From: Gammaproteobacteria bacterium
GTDB taxonomy: Bacteria; Pseudomonadota; Gammaproteobacteria; SZUA-229
Assembly (NCBI GenBank): GCA_026197015.1
Contig: JAPHRB010000030.1
Coordinates: 1 to 12,771 of the forward strand
Direction of reading: 5' to 3'
Length of the DNA: 12,771 bases
Part shown: positions 6,816 through 12,771 of the stretch, piece after piece
How positions within the stretch are numbered: the stretch's first letter is position 1
Layout of the letters: each line of letters begins with the position of its first letter
Translations under genes and position numbers: made by a program
Notes under the pieces: model-generated
The model's database searches: none
What the model saw: only the letters and a program-made list of their open reading frames with translations
What the model was told of the DNA's origin: nothing

Positions 6816-8213
6816 ATGCGAGATAACACTCAGCAGGTAGGTGAGCAAGCGAGCTGGAGCTCCCTGGAAAAACGTGCAGGAGTCTCACTGGCGACAATAT
6901 ATGCAGTGCGCATGTTAGGCCTGTTTATGATACTCCCGGTATTTTCGCTTTATGCTGAGCAATTTGAAGGCTCAACTCCTCTACTGGTAGGTCTGGCACT
7001 GGGTATATATGGCCTGACTCAGGCCTTGTTGCAAATTCCTTATGGTATGTTGTCTGATCGTTTTGGACGTAAACCGATGATTACAATCGGTTTGCTGGTG
7101 TTTGCGGCGGGCAGCCTGTTAGCGGCTGATGCGAATACTATTTATGATGTCATTATCGGTCGAGCTTTACAGGGTAGCGGGGCAGTAGCCGCTGTTCTTA
7201 TGGCGCTTGCAGCTGACTTATCTCGGGAAGAACATCGCTTGAAAATGATGGGTTTCATCGGGGTTAGTATTGGTTTTGCTTTCGCCATTGCAATGATCGC
7301 CGGGCCCATTCTTAATCAAATTGTCGGTTTGTCGGGAATCTTTATTGTGACCGCGATACTCGCCATATTTGCTTTGGTCATATTATTTGTCTGGGTGCCA
7401 AACCCAAAAGAAAGTATCTTCCACAGAGATACACAGGCAAATCCAACATTGTTTAAAACCGTATTAGCAGATACTCAGTTATTACGACTGGATTTTGGTA
7501 TATTAATACTGCATATGGTGCTCATGGCGACCTTTGTGTCATTTCCATTAGTGTTACAGAATGAAGCGGGTCTGGATTCAGTAGATCACTGGAAACTCTA
7601 TCTGCCGGTATTTTTACTCAGTGTTGCCATTATGGTGCCATTTATTATTATTGCGGAAACCAAACGTCGTATGAAGCAGATCTTTGTGGGTGCTATTGCG
7701 GTATTGGTTGTAGCAGAGCTCAATCTATTTTTTGGTGGAGGCTCTATGTGGCATTTAGCATTAACGATGGTTGTGTTTTTTAGTGCTTTTAATTTACTGG
7801 AAGCCAGTTTACCTTCACTGGTTTCCAAAATGTCACCCGCTGATCGTAAGGGCACAGCAATGGGGCTGTATTCGTCGAGCCAGTTTCTGGGAGCCTTTTT
7901 CGGGGGGGTGTTAGGTGGGTTGGCATATGAATTCGCAGGGGCTCAGGGCGTTTATCTGATGTGTAGCTTTGCCTTATTGGTATGGTTGCTGTTAGCCTAT
8001 ACAATGAAAAACCCGAGATATGTAAGCACATATCTGTTAAAAATCGGTAAAATAGAGCCGTCAAAAGTAAATCAGATGGTATCTGCTTTAGTTTCGGTGC
8101 AGGGCGTGGCTGAAGCGGTAATTCAGCCAGATGAAGGCATCGCGTACCTTAAAGTAGAATTACATGCACTGGATAAAACAGCATTACTGAAGTACTCAAT
8201 TAACGAAACATAA
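6816..8213 (+). CDS. yajR: YajR-like major facilitator superfamily transporter
   Basis: Twelve-helix inner-membrane MFS transporter of 465 residues. After a hydrophilic N-terminus, TM1 begins near residue 22 (SLATIYAVRMLGLFMILPVF). The MFS motif A loop GMLSDRFGRKPM is at 77-88, followed by GRALQGSGAVAAVLMALAADLSREE and FIGVSIGFAFAIAMIAGPIL. The C-terminal half has AETKRRMKQIFVG, FNLLEASLPSLVSKMSPADRKGTAMGLYSSSQFLG and TMKNPRYVS. A soluble tail of about 65 residues follows the last helix and resembles the ferredoxin-like YAM domain of E. coli YajR (454 residues). Similarity to YajR is strong throughout from memory, but the physiological substrate is not established. No convincing Shine-Dalgarno precedes the ATG at 6816. 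The uvrA - MFS - ssb neighbourhood is common in gammaproteobacteria; here the sulfur-globule gene is inserted in it. Confidence 0.88.
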   Translation: MRDNTQQVGEQASWSSLEKRAGVSLATIYAVRMLGLFMILPVFSLYAEQFEGSTPLLVGLALGIYGLTQALLQIPYGMLSDRFGRKPMITIGLLVFAAGSLLAADANTIYDVIIGRALQGSGAVAAVLMALAADLSREEHRLKMMGFIGVSIGFAFAIAMIAGPILNQIVGLSGIFIVTAILAIFALVILFVWVPNPKESIFHRDTQANPTLFKTVLADTQLLRLDFGILILHMVLMATFVSFPLVLQNEAGLDSVDHWKLYLPVFLLSVAIMVPFIIIAETKRRMKQIFVGAIAVLVVAELNLFFGGGSMWHLALTMVVFFSAFNLLEASLPSLVSKMSPADRKGTAMGLYSSSQFLGAFFGGVLGGLAYEFAGAQGVYLMCSFALLVWLLLAYTMKNPRYVSTYLLKIGKIEPSKVNQMVSALVSVQGVAEAVIQPDEGIAYLKVELHALDKTALLKYSINET

Positions 8214-8221
8214 ACGTAACA

Positions 8222-8249
8222 TTGCAGTTAGAATCTGCAGTATTATATT
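8222..8249 (+). promoter_or_regulatory. Candidate ssb promoter
   Basis: TTGCAG (8222-8227) and TATATT (8244-8249) are separated by 16 bp, 30 bp upstream of the ssb start. TGCAG (8223-8227) and CTGCA (8235-8239) form a short dyad inside it. No CTG-N10-CAG LexA site is present. Confidence 0.4.
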
Positions 8250-8278
8250 TAAAAACATAGATAATATAGGGCAAAAAC

Positions 8279-8725
8279 ATGGCAAGAGGCGTAAATAAAG
8301 TAATTCTGGTGGGTACCTGTGGTAAAGACCCTGAAACCCGTTATATGCCTTCCGGCGGCGCAGTAACATCAATTAGTATAGCTACTAATGAAAGCTGGAA
8401 AGATAAAAAAACCGGTGAAAAACAAGAGCGTACGGAGTGGCACAATATTACCTTTTTTAATCGTCTTGGTGAAATCGCAGGCGAGTATTTAAAAAAAGGT
8501 CAGCAGGTATATATTGAAGGTAGCCTACGCACTGAAAAGTGGCAGGATAAAAGTGGTAATGATCGTTACACTACAAAAATTATTGCCAATGAAATGCAAA
8601 TGTTAGGTGGTCGGGCAGGTGGTGGTGATTTTGCACCGCAACAGCAGCCTCAGTCTCAGCCGGCTAATGAACCTGCGCCGATGGCACCAGTTGATGATAG
8701 TTTTGATGATGATATTCCTTTTTAG
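8279..8725 (+). CDS. ssb: Single-stranded DNA-binding protein
   Basis: 148-residue SSB that coats single-stranded DNA during replication, repair and recombination. The OB-fold domain (about 1-108) starts MARGVNKVILVGTCGKDPETRYMPSGGAV and includes EWHNITFFNRLGEIAGEYLKKGQQVYIEGSLRTEKW with aromatic DNA-stacking positions. It is followed by a Gly/Gln/Pro-rich flexible linker and the acidic partner-binding tip DDDIPF, the usual end of bacterial SSB. The linker is shorter than in E. coli (178 residues). AGGG at 8268-8271 is the Shine-Dalgarno, 7 nt from the ATG. It has its own terminator. Being a chromosomal neighbour of uvrA, it is most likely the housekeeping copy. Confidence 0.97.
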   Translation: MARGVNKVILVGTCGKDPETRYMPSGGAVTSISIATNESWKDKKTGEKQERTEWHNITFFNRLGEIAGEYLKKGQQVYIEGSLRTEKWQDKSGNDRYTTKIIANEMQMLGGRAGGGDFAPQQQPQSQPANEPAPMAPVDDSFDDDIPF

Positions 8726-8757
8726 CAAACACCATCGTATGTAGCGTATTTTATTTG

Positions 8758-8783
8758 AGCCCCTAAATATAGGGGCTTTTTTT
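8758..8783 (+). terminator. Rho-independent terminator of ssb
   Basis: AGCCCCTA (8758-8765) pairs with TAGGGGCT (8770-8777) across a 4-nt AATA loop, followed by a 7-T run (8777-8783). It lies 32 bp after the ssb stop. Confidence 0.95.
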
Positions 8784-8856
8784 ATGCCAATAAATTCATT
8801 TTTGGTTTGTTGTCTTGTAATAAAAAGAACTATAAAAATAAGTATGTGAAACACTA

Positions 8857-8874
8857 GATAAACTGAGGTTTATC
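8857..8874. repeat. Perfect 7-bp inverted repeat
   Basis: GATAAAC-TGAG-GTTTATC is a perfect dyad with a 4-nt spacer and no following T-run, so it is not a terminator. It could be an operator or an RNA hairpin upstream of the tandem DsrC gene; function unknown. Confidence 0.5.
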
Positions 8875-8956
8875 AGCTAAAAATATAATATGCGCTTGAA
8901 ATGATGTATGAGCAGTACGTGGTGTTATTTATGTCACGGTTTTTGGTCTCCCTGCC

Positions 8957-8981
8957 TGCACTGTCTGGTTTGAAGAGTGCA
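8957..8981. repeat. 6-bp inverted repeat with 13-nt spacer
   Basis: TGCACT (8957-8962) and AGTGCA (8976-8981) form a perfect dyad just upstream of the weak TTGGAC hexamer of the tandem DsrC gene. It might be a regulator site, but a dyad this short can arise by chance. Confidence 0.3.
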
Positions 8982-9073
8982 TGACCACATTGGACGTTTA
9001 TTCTGTTATGTCCTGAAATTAAAAATGACTAATTTCGATCGTAAAACTCAATTAAATCAATAAGGTGCAGATT

Positions 9074-9811
9074 ATGAATAATCTTGAAATAGAGGGAAAT
9101 ATCATAGAGTTAAGAGCAGATGGTCGATTGCAGAATTCTGTAGACTGGACGCCAGAGCTCGCGCTAGAGTTGGCAAGTAATGAAGGCCTGACATTGACAG
9201 ATGAACACTGGGATGTGATTAATACAATGCGGGACTATTACAATGACTTTAATACCTCGCCTATTTTAAAATTATTACGTCGAGAATTGACTAAAAAGTA
9301 TGGCGTAGATCGAGCAACAGAAGATGTTTTAATCGCTCTATTTCCAGGTGGGGTGCAACACCAGGGAAGTCGGATTGCGGGGATTCCCCTTGCCTATCTT
9401 GATGCCGAGTTAGATGAGGCATCACGTAACAAGCCTGTACATCCAGATAAACGTTCTACCGGTCATTTTAATGACGTATTTGATTTTAATGGTAAATCCA
9501 TCATCGTGTATACATCGGGAAACCTGGTCAACCTGGAAGACTGGAATGAAGAGATGGCGGGGGTATTAGCTGAGAAAGAAGGTATTCAGCTGACAGATGA
9601 ACACTGGGTGGTTATTAACTTTCTGCGTAAGTTCTACTTCCAGTATGGTGTGGCCCCGATGGTGAAAATTCTTATCAAGCACATGACGGATGAGCTGGGT
9701 GCAAACGTAGCAAATAAAGAAAGAATGTATCAGTTATTTCCTGGTGGGCCGGCCATGCAAGGCTCACGTATTGCCGGTTTGCCATTTCCACAGGGCTGTA
9801 TTGAAGATTAG
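9074..9811 (+). CDS. Tandem DsrC/TusE-family fusion protein
   Basis: 245-residue cytoplasmic protein made of two DsrC/TusE-like domains: domain 1 about 4-107, linker 108-133, domain 2 about 134-245. Each carries the family pattern: a short beta hairpin with a Trp (DW at 24-25 and 156-157), EGxxLTDEHW (37-46, 169-178), a helix with the SP/AP motif (TSPILKLL, VAPMVKIL), and LFPGG...QGSRIAGxP (89-105, 221-237). DsrC carries sulfur on two C-terminal cysteines and TusE on one. Here the inner cysteine position is Ser in both domains (Ser99, Ser231). The outer Cys is retained only in domain 2 (Cys242, in GCIED, followed by three residues) and is absent from domain 1, so at most a TusE-like single-Cys carrier site exists. 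A GTG at 9065 is in frame but forms part of the Shine-Dalgarno AAGGTG for the ATG chosen here. The single-gene unit with its own terminator lies beside glmS. Its role could be sulfur transfer or regulation. Confidence 0.9.
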   Translation: MNNLEIEGNIIELRADGRLQNSVDWTPELALELASNEGLTLTDEHWDVINTMRDYYNDFNTSPILKLLRRELTKKYGVDRATEDVLIALFPGGVQHQGSRIAGIPLAYLDAELDEASRNKPVHPDKRSTGHFNDVFDFNGKSIIVYTSGNLVNLEDWNEEMAGVLAEKEGIQLTDEHWVVINFLRKFYFQYGVAPMVKILIKHMTDELGANVANKERMYQLFPGGPAMQGSRIAGLPFPQGCIED

Positions 9812-9827
9812 CAGCTAATTATTTGTT

Positions 9828-9855
9828 ATATATGTAAACTGGTTTAAACATATAT
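9828..9855. repeat. Imperfect AT-rich inverted repeat
   Basis: ATATATGTAAAC (9828-9839) faces GTTTAAACATATAT (9842-9855); they pair over 12 bp with a 2-nt bulge. It lies between the tandem DsrC stop and its GC-rich terminator; it may be part of the 3' end structure or a protein site. Confidence 0.4.
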
Positions 9856-9869
9856 GATATTTTGTATTA

Positions 9870-9897
9870 AAGCCGCCCTCAATCAGGGCGGCTTTTT
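9870..9897 (+). terminator. Rho-independent terminator of the tandem DsrC gene
   Basis: AAGCCGCCCT (9870-9879) pairs perfectly with AGGGCGGCTT (9885-9894) across a 5-nt loop, with five T's (9893-9897). Confidence 0.95.
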
Positions 9898-9972
9898 ATG
9901 GGTATTAAAAACGTATAATAAAACCGCAGTTCGGTATTTCACTAAATGCCTGTAAATACTGTCAGGGCGCGA

Positions 9973-10000
9973 TTGCATTCACCCGTTCAACGGTTAGAAT
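9973..10000 (+). promoter_or_regulatory. Candidate glmS promoter
   Basis: TTGCAT (9973-9978) and TAGAAT (9995-10000) at 16-bp spacing form a reasonable sigma-70 promoter, 46 bp before the glmS start and downstream of the previous terminator. No glmS-ribozyme-like element is expected in this group or seen. Confidence 0.5.
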
Positions 10001-10046
10001 ACCTTGAAATAATGAATATTGATTAAGAATTTAGGAATTAGTAAAT

Positions 10047-11876
10047 ATGTGCGGAATTGTAGGAGCAGTAGCAGAGCGTAATGTAACGCCTATTTTATTA
10101 GAGGGTTTAAGGCGTCTGGAATACAGGGGATACGATTCAGCGGGTATTGCTGTTATAAACGATGCGGGTTATCTGGATCGGATTCGTCGTGTCGGTAAAG
10201 TAGAAAATTTATCTGAATCACTAAAAGAACACCCATTAAAAGGCTTTTTAGGTATTGCGCATACCCGCTGGGCGACCCATGGTGAGCCGTCCGAGCCTAA
10301 TGCTCATCCGCATATTTGTAATAATTCAGTTGCAGTTGTGCATAATGGCATTATTGAAAACCATGGTGAATTACGTGAGCAGCAAAAAGCGAGTGGATAT
10401 ACTTTTACCTCAGGAACCGATACTGAAGTGGTGGTGCATCAGATTGAGCTTTATAAAAAAACCGGTGACGATGTATTGCAAGCAGTAAAAAAAGCCACTC
10501 AGGATTTTGAAGGCGCTTATGCATTAGGTGTGATTTCAGTTGATGAACCAGGGCGTTTGATAACTGCTCGCAGCGGCAGCCCATTAGTCATAGGTATAGG
10601 TTTTGGTGAATACTTTATCGCTTCTGATGTTGCGGCTCTGTTACCGGTTACGCAACGATTTATATTTTTAGAAGAAGGCGATATTGCAGATATCACAAAA
10701 GATAGCCTGGTTATTTATGATAAAAATGACCAGCAGGTTAAACGAGATATCAGCACATCTGAATTAAGTGTTGATGCGGTTAGCCGTGGTGAATTCCGCC
10801 ACTACATGATGAAAGAAATTCATGAGCAACCTGTTGTTTTAGGTCAGGTACTAGAGGGCAGAATTTATGATGGTAAGGTTTTAGACTCAGCCTTTGGTGC
10901 CGAAGCAGGACACGTTTTTGATAAAGTAAAACGAGTGCAGATTATTGCCTGCGGAACATCATTTCATGCCGGCATGGTGGCGCGTTACTGGTTGGAGTCA
11001 CTGGCGGGTATACCCTGTAATGTAGAAGTTGCATCAGAGTTTCGTTACAGAAACCCGGTTGTCTCGAACGACACCCTGATTGTCACCATTTCCCAGTCCG
11101 GTGAAACGGCAGATACACTTGCAGCATTACGTAACCTACAGGAAAAAACAGAGTACTCACTGTCTATTTGTAATGTGCCAGAAAGCTCCCTGGTACGTGA
11201 ATCAAAATTAGTATTAATGACACGCGCTGGCCCGGAAATAGGCGTGGCATCAACCAAGGCATTTACAACCCAGTTAGTTTGTCTAATGTTAATGACAATT
11301 GCTTTAGGAAAACGTCATGGTTTAACTGAAGAGAAAGAAAAACAACTAGTTGAAAATTTAGTTGGTCTGCCTTCTATTATAGAAAGTGTGCTTCAGAACA
11401 ATCATATAGAAGACTGGGCAGATGAATTTAAAGACACACTAAATTCTATTTTCCTTGGCCGTGGGGTGCAGTATCCAATTGCAATGGAAGGCGCGTTAAA
11501 GTTAAAAGAAATTTCCTACATACATGCCGAGGCCTATGCAGCAGGTGAGTTGAAACATGGTCCGTTGGCACTGGTTGACCCGCAAATGCCGATAATCGCA
11601 ATCGCACCTAAAGATGGCATGCAAGATAAATTAAAGTCTAATTTAATGGAAGTGCTGGCACGTAATGGCGAAGTTTATTTATTCGCAGATGAAAGACTGG
11701 ATATGAGTGATATGGGTGATATGTGTCATGTAATGACGGTTCCCGCAGTTGAACCGGAAGTGGCCCCCATTTTGTACGCTATACCTATGCAGTTGTTTTC
11801 ATATTTTGTTGCGGTGAGAAAAGGTACTGACGTAGACCAGCCAAGAAACCTGGCTAAATCGGTTACAGTTGAATAA
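10047..11876 (+). CDS. glmS: Glutamine-fructose-6-phosphate aminotransferase (isomerizing)
   Basis: Makes glucosamine-6-phosphate from fructose-6-phosphate and glutamine, the first step towards UDP-GlcNAc for peptidoglycan and LPS. The 609 residues equal the E. coli length. The N-terminal glutaminase domain begins MCGIVGAV, with Cys2 as nucleophile after Met removal, and contains HTRWATHGEPSEPNAHPH, NGIIENH and SGTDTEV. The isomerase half has two SIS domains, with CGTSFHAG, SQSGETADT, VASTKAFTTQ, and KLKEISYIHAEAYAAGELKHGPLALV. The end PRNLAKSVTVE is the conserved segment whose coding DNA is bound by TnsD in Tn7 targeting. It is transcribed alone from its own promoter; no glmU is adjacent in the window. 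No terminator is seen before the transposon end, which begins 23 bp after the stop. Confidence 0.98.
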   Translation: MCGIVGAVAERNVTPILLEGLRRLEYRGYDSAGIAVINDAGYLDRIRRVGKVENLSESLKEHPLKGFLGIAHTRWATHGEPSEPNAHPHICNNSVAVVHNGIIENHGELREQQKASGYTFTSGTDTEVVVHQIELYKKTGDDVLQAVKKATQDFEGAYALGVISVDEPGRLITARSGSPLVIGIGFGEYFIASDVAALLPVTQRFIFLEEGDIADITKDSLVIYDKNDQQVKRDISTSELSVDAVSRGEFRHYMMKEIHEQPVVLGQVLEGRIYDGKVLDSAFGAEAGHVFDKVKRVQIIACGTSFHAGMVARYWLESLAGIPCNVEVASEFRYRNPVVSNDTLIVTISQSGETADTLAALRNLQEKTEYSLSICNVPESSLVRESKLVLMTRAGPEIGVASTKAFTTQLVCLMLMTIALGKRHGLTEEKEKQLVENLVGLPSIIESVLQNNHIEDWADEFKDTLNSIFLGRGVQYPIAMEGALKLKEISYIHAEAYAAGELKHGPLALVDPQMPIIAIAPKDGMQDKLKSNLMEVLARNGEVYLFADERLDMSDMGDMCHVMTVPAVEPEVAPILYAIPMQLFSYFVAVRKGTDVDQPRNLAKSVTVE

Positions 11877-11898
11877 GTATTCATTCTGTATTAACTAT
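11841..11898 (+). other. attTn7: glmS 3' end plus insertion point
   Basis: The last 36 bp of glmS (coding for the conserved PRNLAKSVTVE end) match the TnsD-recognised part of attTn7, and the following 22 bp lead to the transposon terminus. The 5 bases just before the terminus, ACTAT (11894-11898), would be one copy of the 5-bp target duplication; the partner copy lies beyond the window. Known Tn7 inserts about 25 bp after the glmS stop, close to the 22 bp seen here. Confidence 0.8.
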
Positions 11899-11910
11899 TG
11901 TAGAGATACA

Positions 11911-11968
11911 AAAAAGTTCGCAATTTAGGTTTTAAGTTCGCAATTACGACAAAAAAGATTGCAATTAT
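11911..11968 (+). repeat. Three TnsB-type binding repeats
   Basis: The core GTTCGCAATT occurs at 11916-11925 and 11936-11945, and the variant GATTGCAATT at 11957-11966, each preceded by an A/T tract. Unit spacing is 20 and 21 bp, fitting the abutting roughly 20-22-bp TnsB sites of a Tn7 right end (which has four in Tn7). Occupation by TnsB would also cover the region ahead of tnsA, allowing autoregulation. Confidence 0.85.
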
Positions 11969-11975
11969 CCAGGAT

Positions 11976-12001
11976 AGGATTACCTTATATGAGGTAATCC
12001 T
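11976..12001. promoter_or_regulatory. Palindrome upstream of tnsA
   Basis: AGGATTACCT (11976-11985) and AGGTAATCCT (11992-12001) are perfect 10-bp inverted arms around a 6-bp centre. There is no T-run, so it is not a standard terminator. It overlaps A/T hexamers that could serve as -10 and ends 12 bp before the tnsA ATG, so it may be an operator for a repressor or a hairpin hiding the ribosome site (TGAGGA, 12001-12006). Confidence 0.65.
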
Positions 12002-12013
12002 GAGGATTGTCTT

Positions 12014-12694
12014 ATGCGAAGACGACGTCTCGAATCTTATGATGATTATGAACGAGCGCTCAGAAACGGCTTTGGTCGTGGCTGCGGTGAAGATTACACT
12101 CCATGGATTAGGACGCAGGATGTTGCATCCCATGGTCTCTCCTCTAAATTGCCAGGCATCATAGTTCATCGGCAACACCATCTCTTATCAAATCATGAAA
12201 GACGTCTCTTTCTATGTGTTGAGTACCAATCAAACGTTATTGATATTAGAGAACAATTCCCATTATTACCTGTAGATTTAACCTCCCGCATCGCCGAACA
12301 AGCAGGTATTCCTTATGAAAATCACCGTAAATCTAAAGACCCAAAAGTACTTACTACGGATTTTTTACTAACTATCTCAGAAAATGGGAAAATTCGGTAT
12401 ATAGCAATTTCAGTAAAACCAGCCTCAGAATTGAGGGAGACCCGAGTCAGACAGATATTAGATATTGAGCGCTTATGGTGGTATTTACTTGGTGTTGAAT
12501 GGAGGTTAGTTACAGATGAGCAGCTAGATAGGCAAATAGCAGATAACCTTGATTGGTTATCGGATGTAAAACGCGGCATCAAGGAAGAATCATTTGAGAA
12601 AAATATTCCAGAAAATGCAAGAGAGTTAATTCTTAAAACATTATCTTCTGGTCCGTATTTATGGGAAGTGAGACTAGTAGGACACCCATCTTAA
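12014..12694 (+). CDS. tnsA: TnsA endonuclease of a Tn7-like transposon (short C-terminus)
   Basis: Restriction-enzyme-like nuclease that cuts the 5' ends of the transposon and, with TnsB, makes Tn7 transposition cut-and-paste. The 226 residues align with Tn7 TnsA (273): GRGCGEDYTPWIRTQDVASHG (21-41), HHLLSNHERRLFLCVEY (55-71), DIREQFPLLP (77-86), TTDFLL (114-119) and AISVKPASEL (131-140). The catalytic set maps to Glu62, Asp116 and Lys135; the residue two before Lys is Ser where Tn7 has Gln. The C-terminal TnsC-interacting winged-helix region begins near 166 and stops at YLWEVRLVGHPS, about 30-40 residues earlier than in Tn7. The frame stays open after the stop to the window end. TGAGGA at 12001-12006 is the Shine-Dalgarno. 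tnsB, usually overlapping or adjacent, is not seen. Confidence 0.9.
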   Translation: MRRRRLESYDDYERALRNGFGRGCGEDYTPWIRTQDVASHGLSSKLPGIIVHRQHHLLSNHERRLFLCVEYQSNVIDIREQFPLLPVDLTSRIAEQAGIPYENHRKSKDPKVLTTDFLLTISENGKIRYIAISVKPASELRETRVRQILDIERLWWYLLGVEWRLVTDEQLDRQIADNLDWLSDVKRGIKEESFEKNIPENARELILKTLSSGPYLWEVRLVGHPS

Positions 12695-12771
12695 GAAAGT
12701 CATAAATATATTTATTTTGTTTTTCACGTAGTTTCAAATAATGAAATTAATTCTAAGTTTTATGAAATAAA

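Larger units (their letters stand above)
8726..9073 (+). other. Intergenic region, ssb to tandem DsrC gene
   Basis: 348 bp without a supported gene. It holds the ssb terminator (8758-8783), a perfect 7-bp hairpin (8857-8874), a 6-bp inverted repeat (8957-8981), a weak promoter-like pair TTGGAC (8990-8995) and TGAAAT (9014-9019) at 18-bp spacing, and the Shine-Dalgarno AAGGTG (9062-9067). I do not recognise an RNA gene or riboswitch. Confidence 0.5.
11899..12771 (+). mobile_element. Tn7-like transposon, right end and tnsA (partial)
   Basis: The element starts with TGT at 11899. Its terminal bases TGT-N6-ACAAAA-N-AGTT-N3-AA align, from memory, with the Tn7 right end (TGTGGGCGGACAAAATAGTT). Three spaced TnsB-type repeats follow, then a palindrome and tnsA pointing inward. 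The position just after glmS and the orientation (tnsA nearest the glmS-proximal end) are those of classical TnsD-targeted Tn7. The element runs off the window, so tnsB, tnsC, the target selector and the cargo are not seen. Confidence 0.88.

Noticed and set aside
9065..9073. GTG start three codons before the chosen tandem-DsrC start
   Set aside because: The GTG is part of AAGGTG, the Shine-Dalgarno correctly spaced for the ATG at 9074.
11887..11889. Alternative transposon terminus TGT at 11887
   Set aside because: The following bases do not align with a Tn7-type end, the spacing to the first TnsB repeat would be 12 bp longer, and it is only 10 bp after the glmS stop.
12742..12771. Possible tnsB start at the window edge
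   Set aside because: The two ATGs here meet stops after nine and two codons.

Overview
The window comes from a chromosome of an AT-rich gammaproteobacterium that very probably oxidises sulfur. The core genes (rpsK-rpsD-rpoA-rplQ, uvrA, ssb, glmS and a YajR-type transporter) are closely similar, from memory, to their E. coli counterparts. Two further genes point to sulfur metabolism: a secreted Gly/Tyr/Asn-rich protein of the sulfur-globule-envelope type (6189-6617) and a protein made of two fused DsrC/TusE domains (9074-9811). The genus cannot be fixed from this window.

Layout. Positions 1-2099 are the distal half of the alpha ribosomal operon: the last two codons of rpsK, then rpsD, rpoA and rplQ, closed by a bidirectional terminator shared with a convergent lipoprotein gene of unknown function (2181-2714, minus). 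A 139-bp element made of two inverted copies of a hairpin-forming unit (2774-2912, REPIN- or MITE-like) lies between the lipoprotein gene and uvrA (minus; preferred start 5836). A divergent intergenic region carries a perfect FNR/CRP-family dyad and leads into the sulfur-globule-type gene. Next come a YajR-like MFS transporter and ssb, then a 348-bp intergenic region with inverted repeats, the tandem DsrC/TusE gene, and glmS. Most plus-strand units end in clear rho-independent hairpins.

The right edge is the most striking part. Just downstream of the glmS stop, at the classical attTn7 location, begins the right end of a Tn7-like transposon. Its terminus is TGT at 11899, followed by three roughly 20-bp-spaced TnsB-type repeats, a palindrome in front of the first gene, and a tnsA gene whose catalytic residues are intact. 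TnsA is short at its C-terminus and no tnsB start is visible in the last 77 bp, so the element may be degenerate or unusually arranged. Its cargo lies outside the window.

How the genes work together. The housekeeping genes (translation, transcription, repair, replication, amino-sugar synthesis) are ordinary. The accessory signal is a redox and sulfur theme: a secreted globule-coat protein with a possible oxygen- or redox-responsive site upstream, and a sulfur-carrier-family fusion that keeps only one of its expected cysteines. A transposon is docked at glmS.
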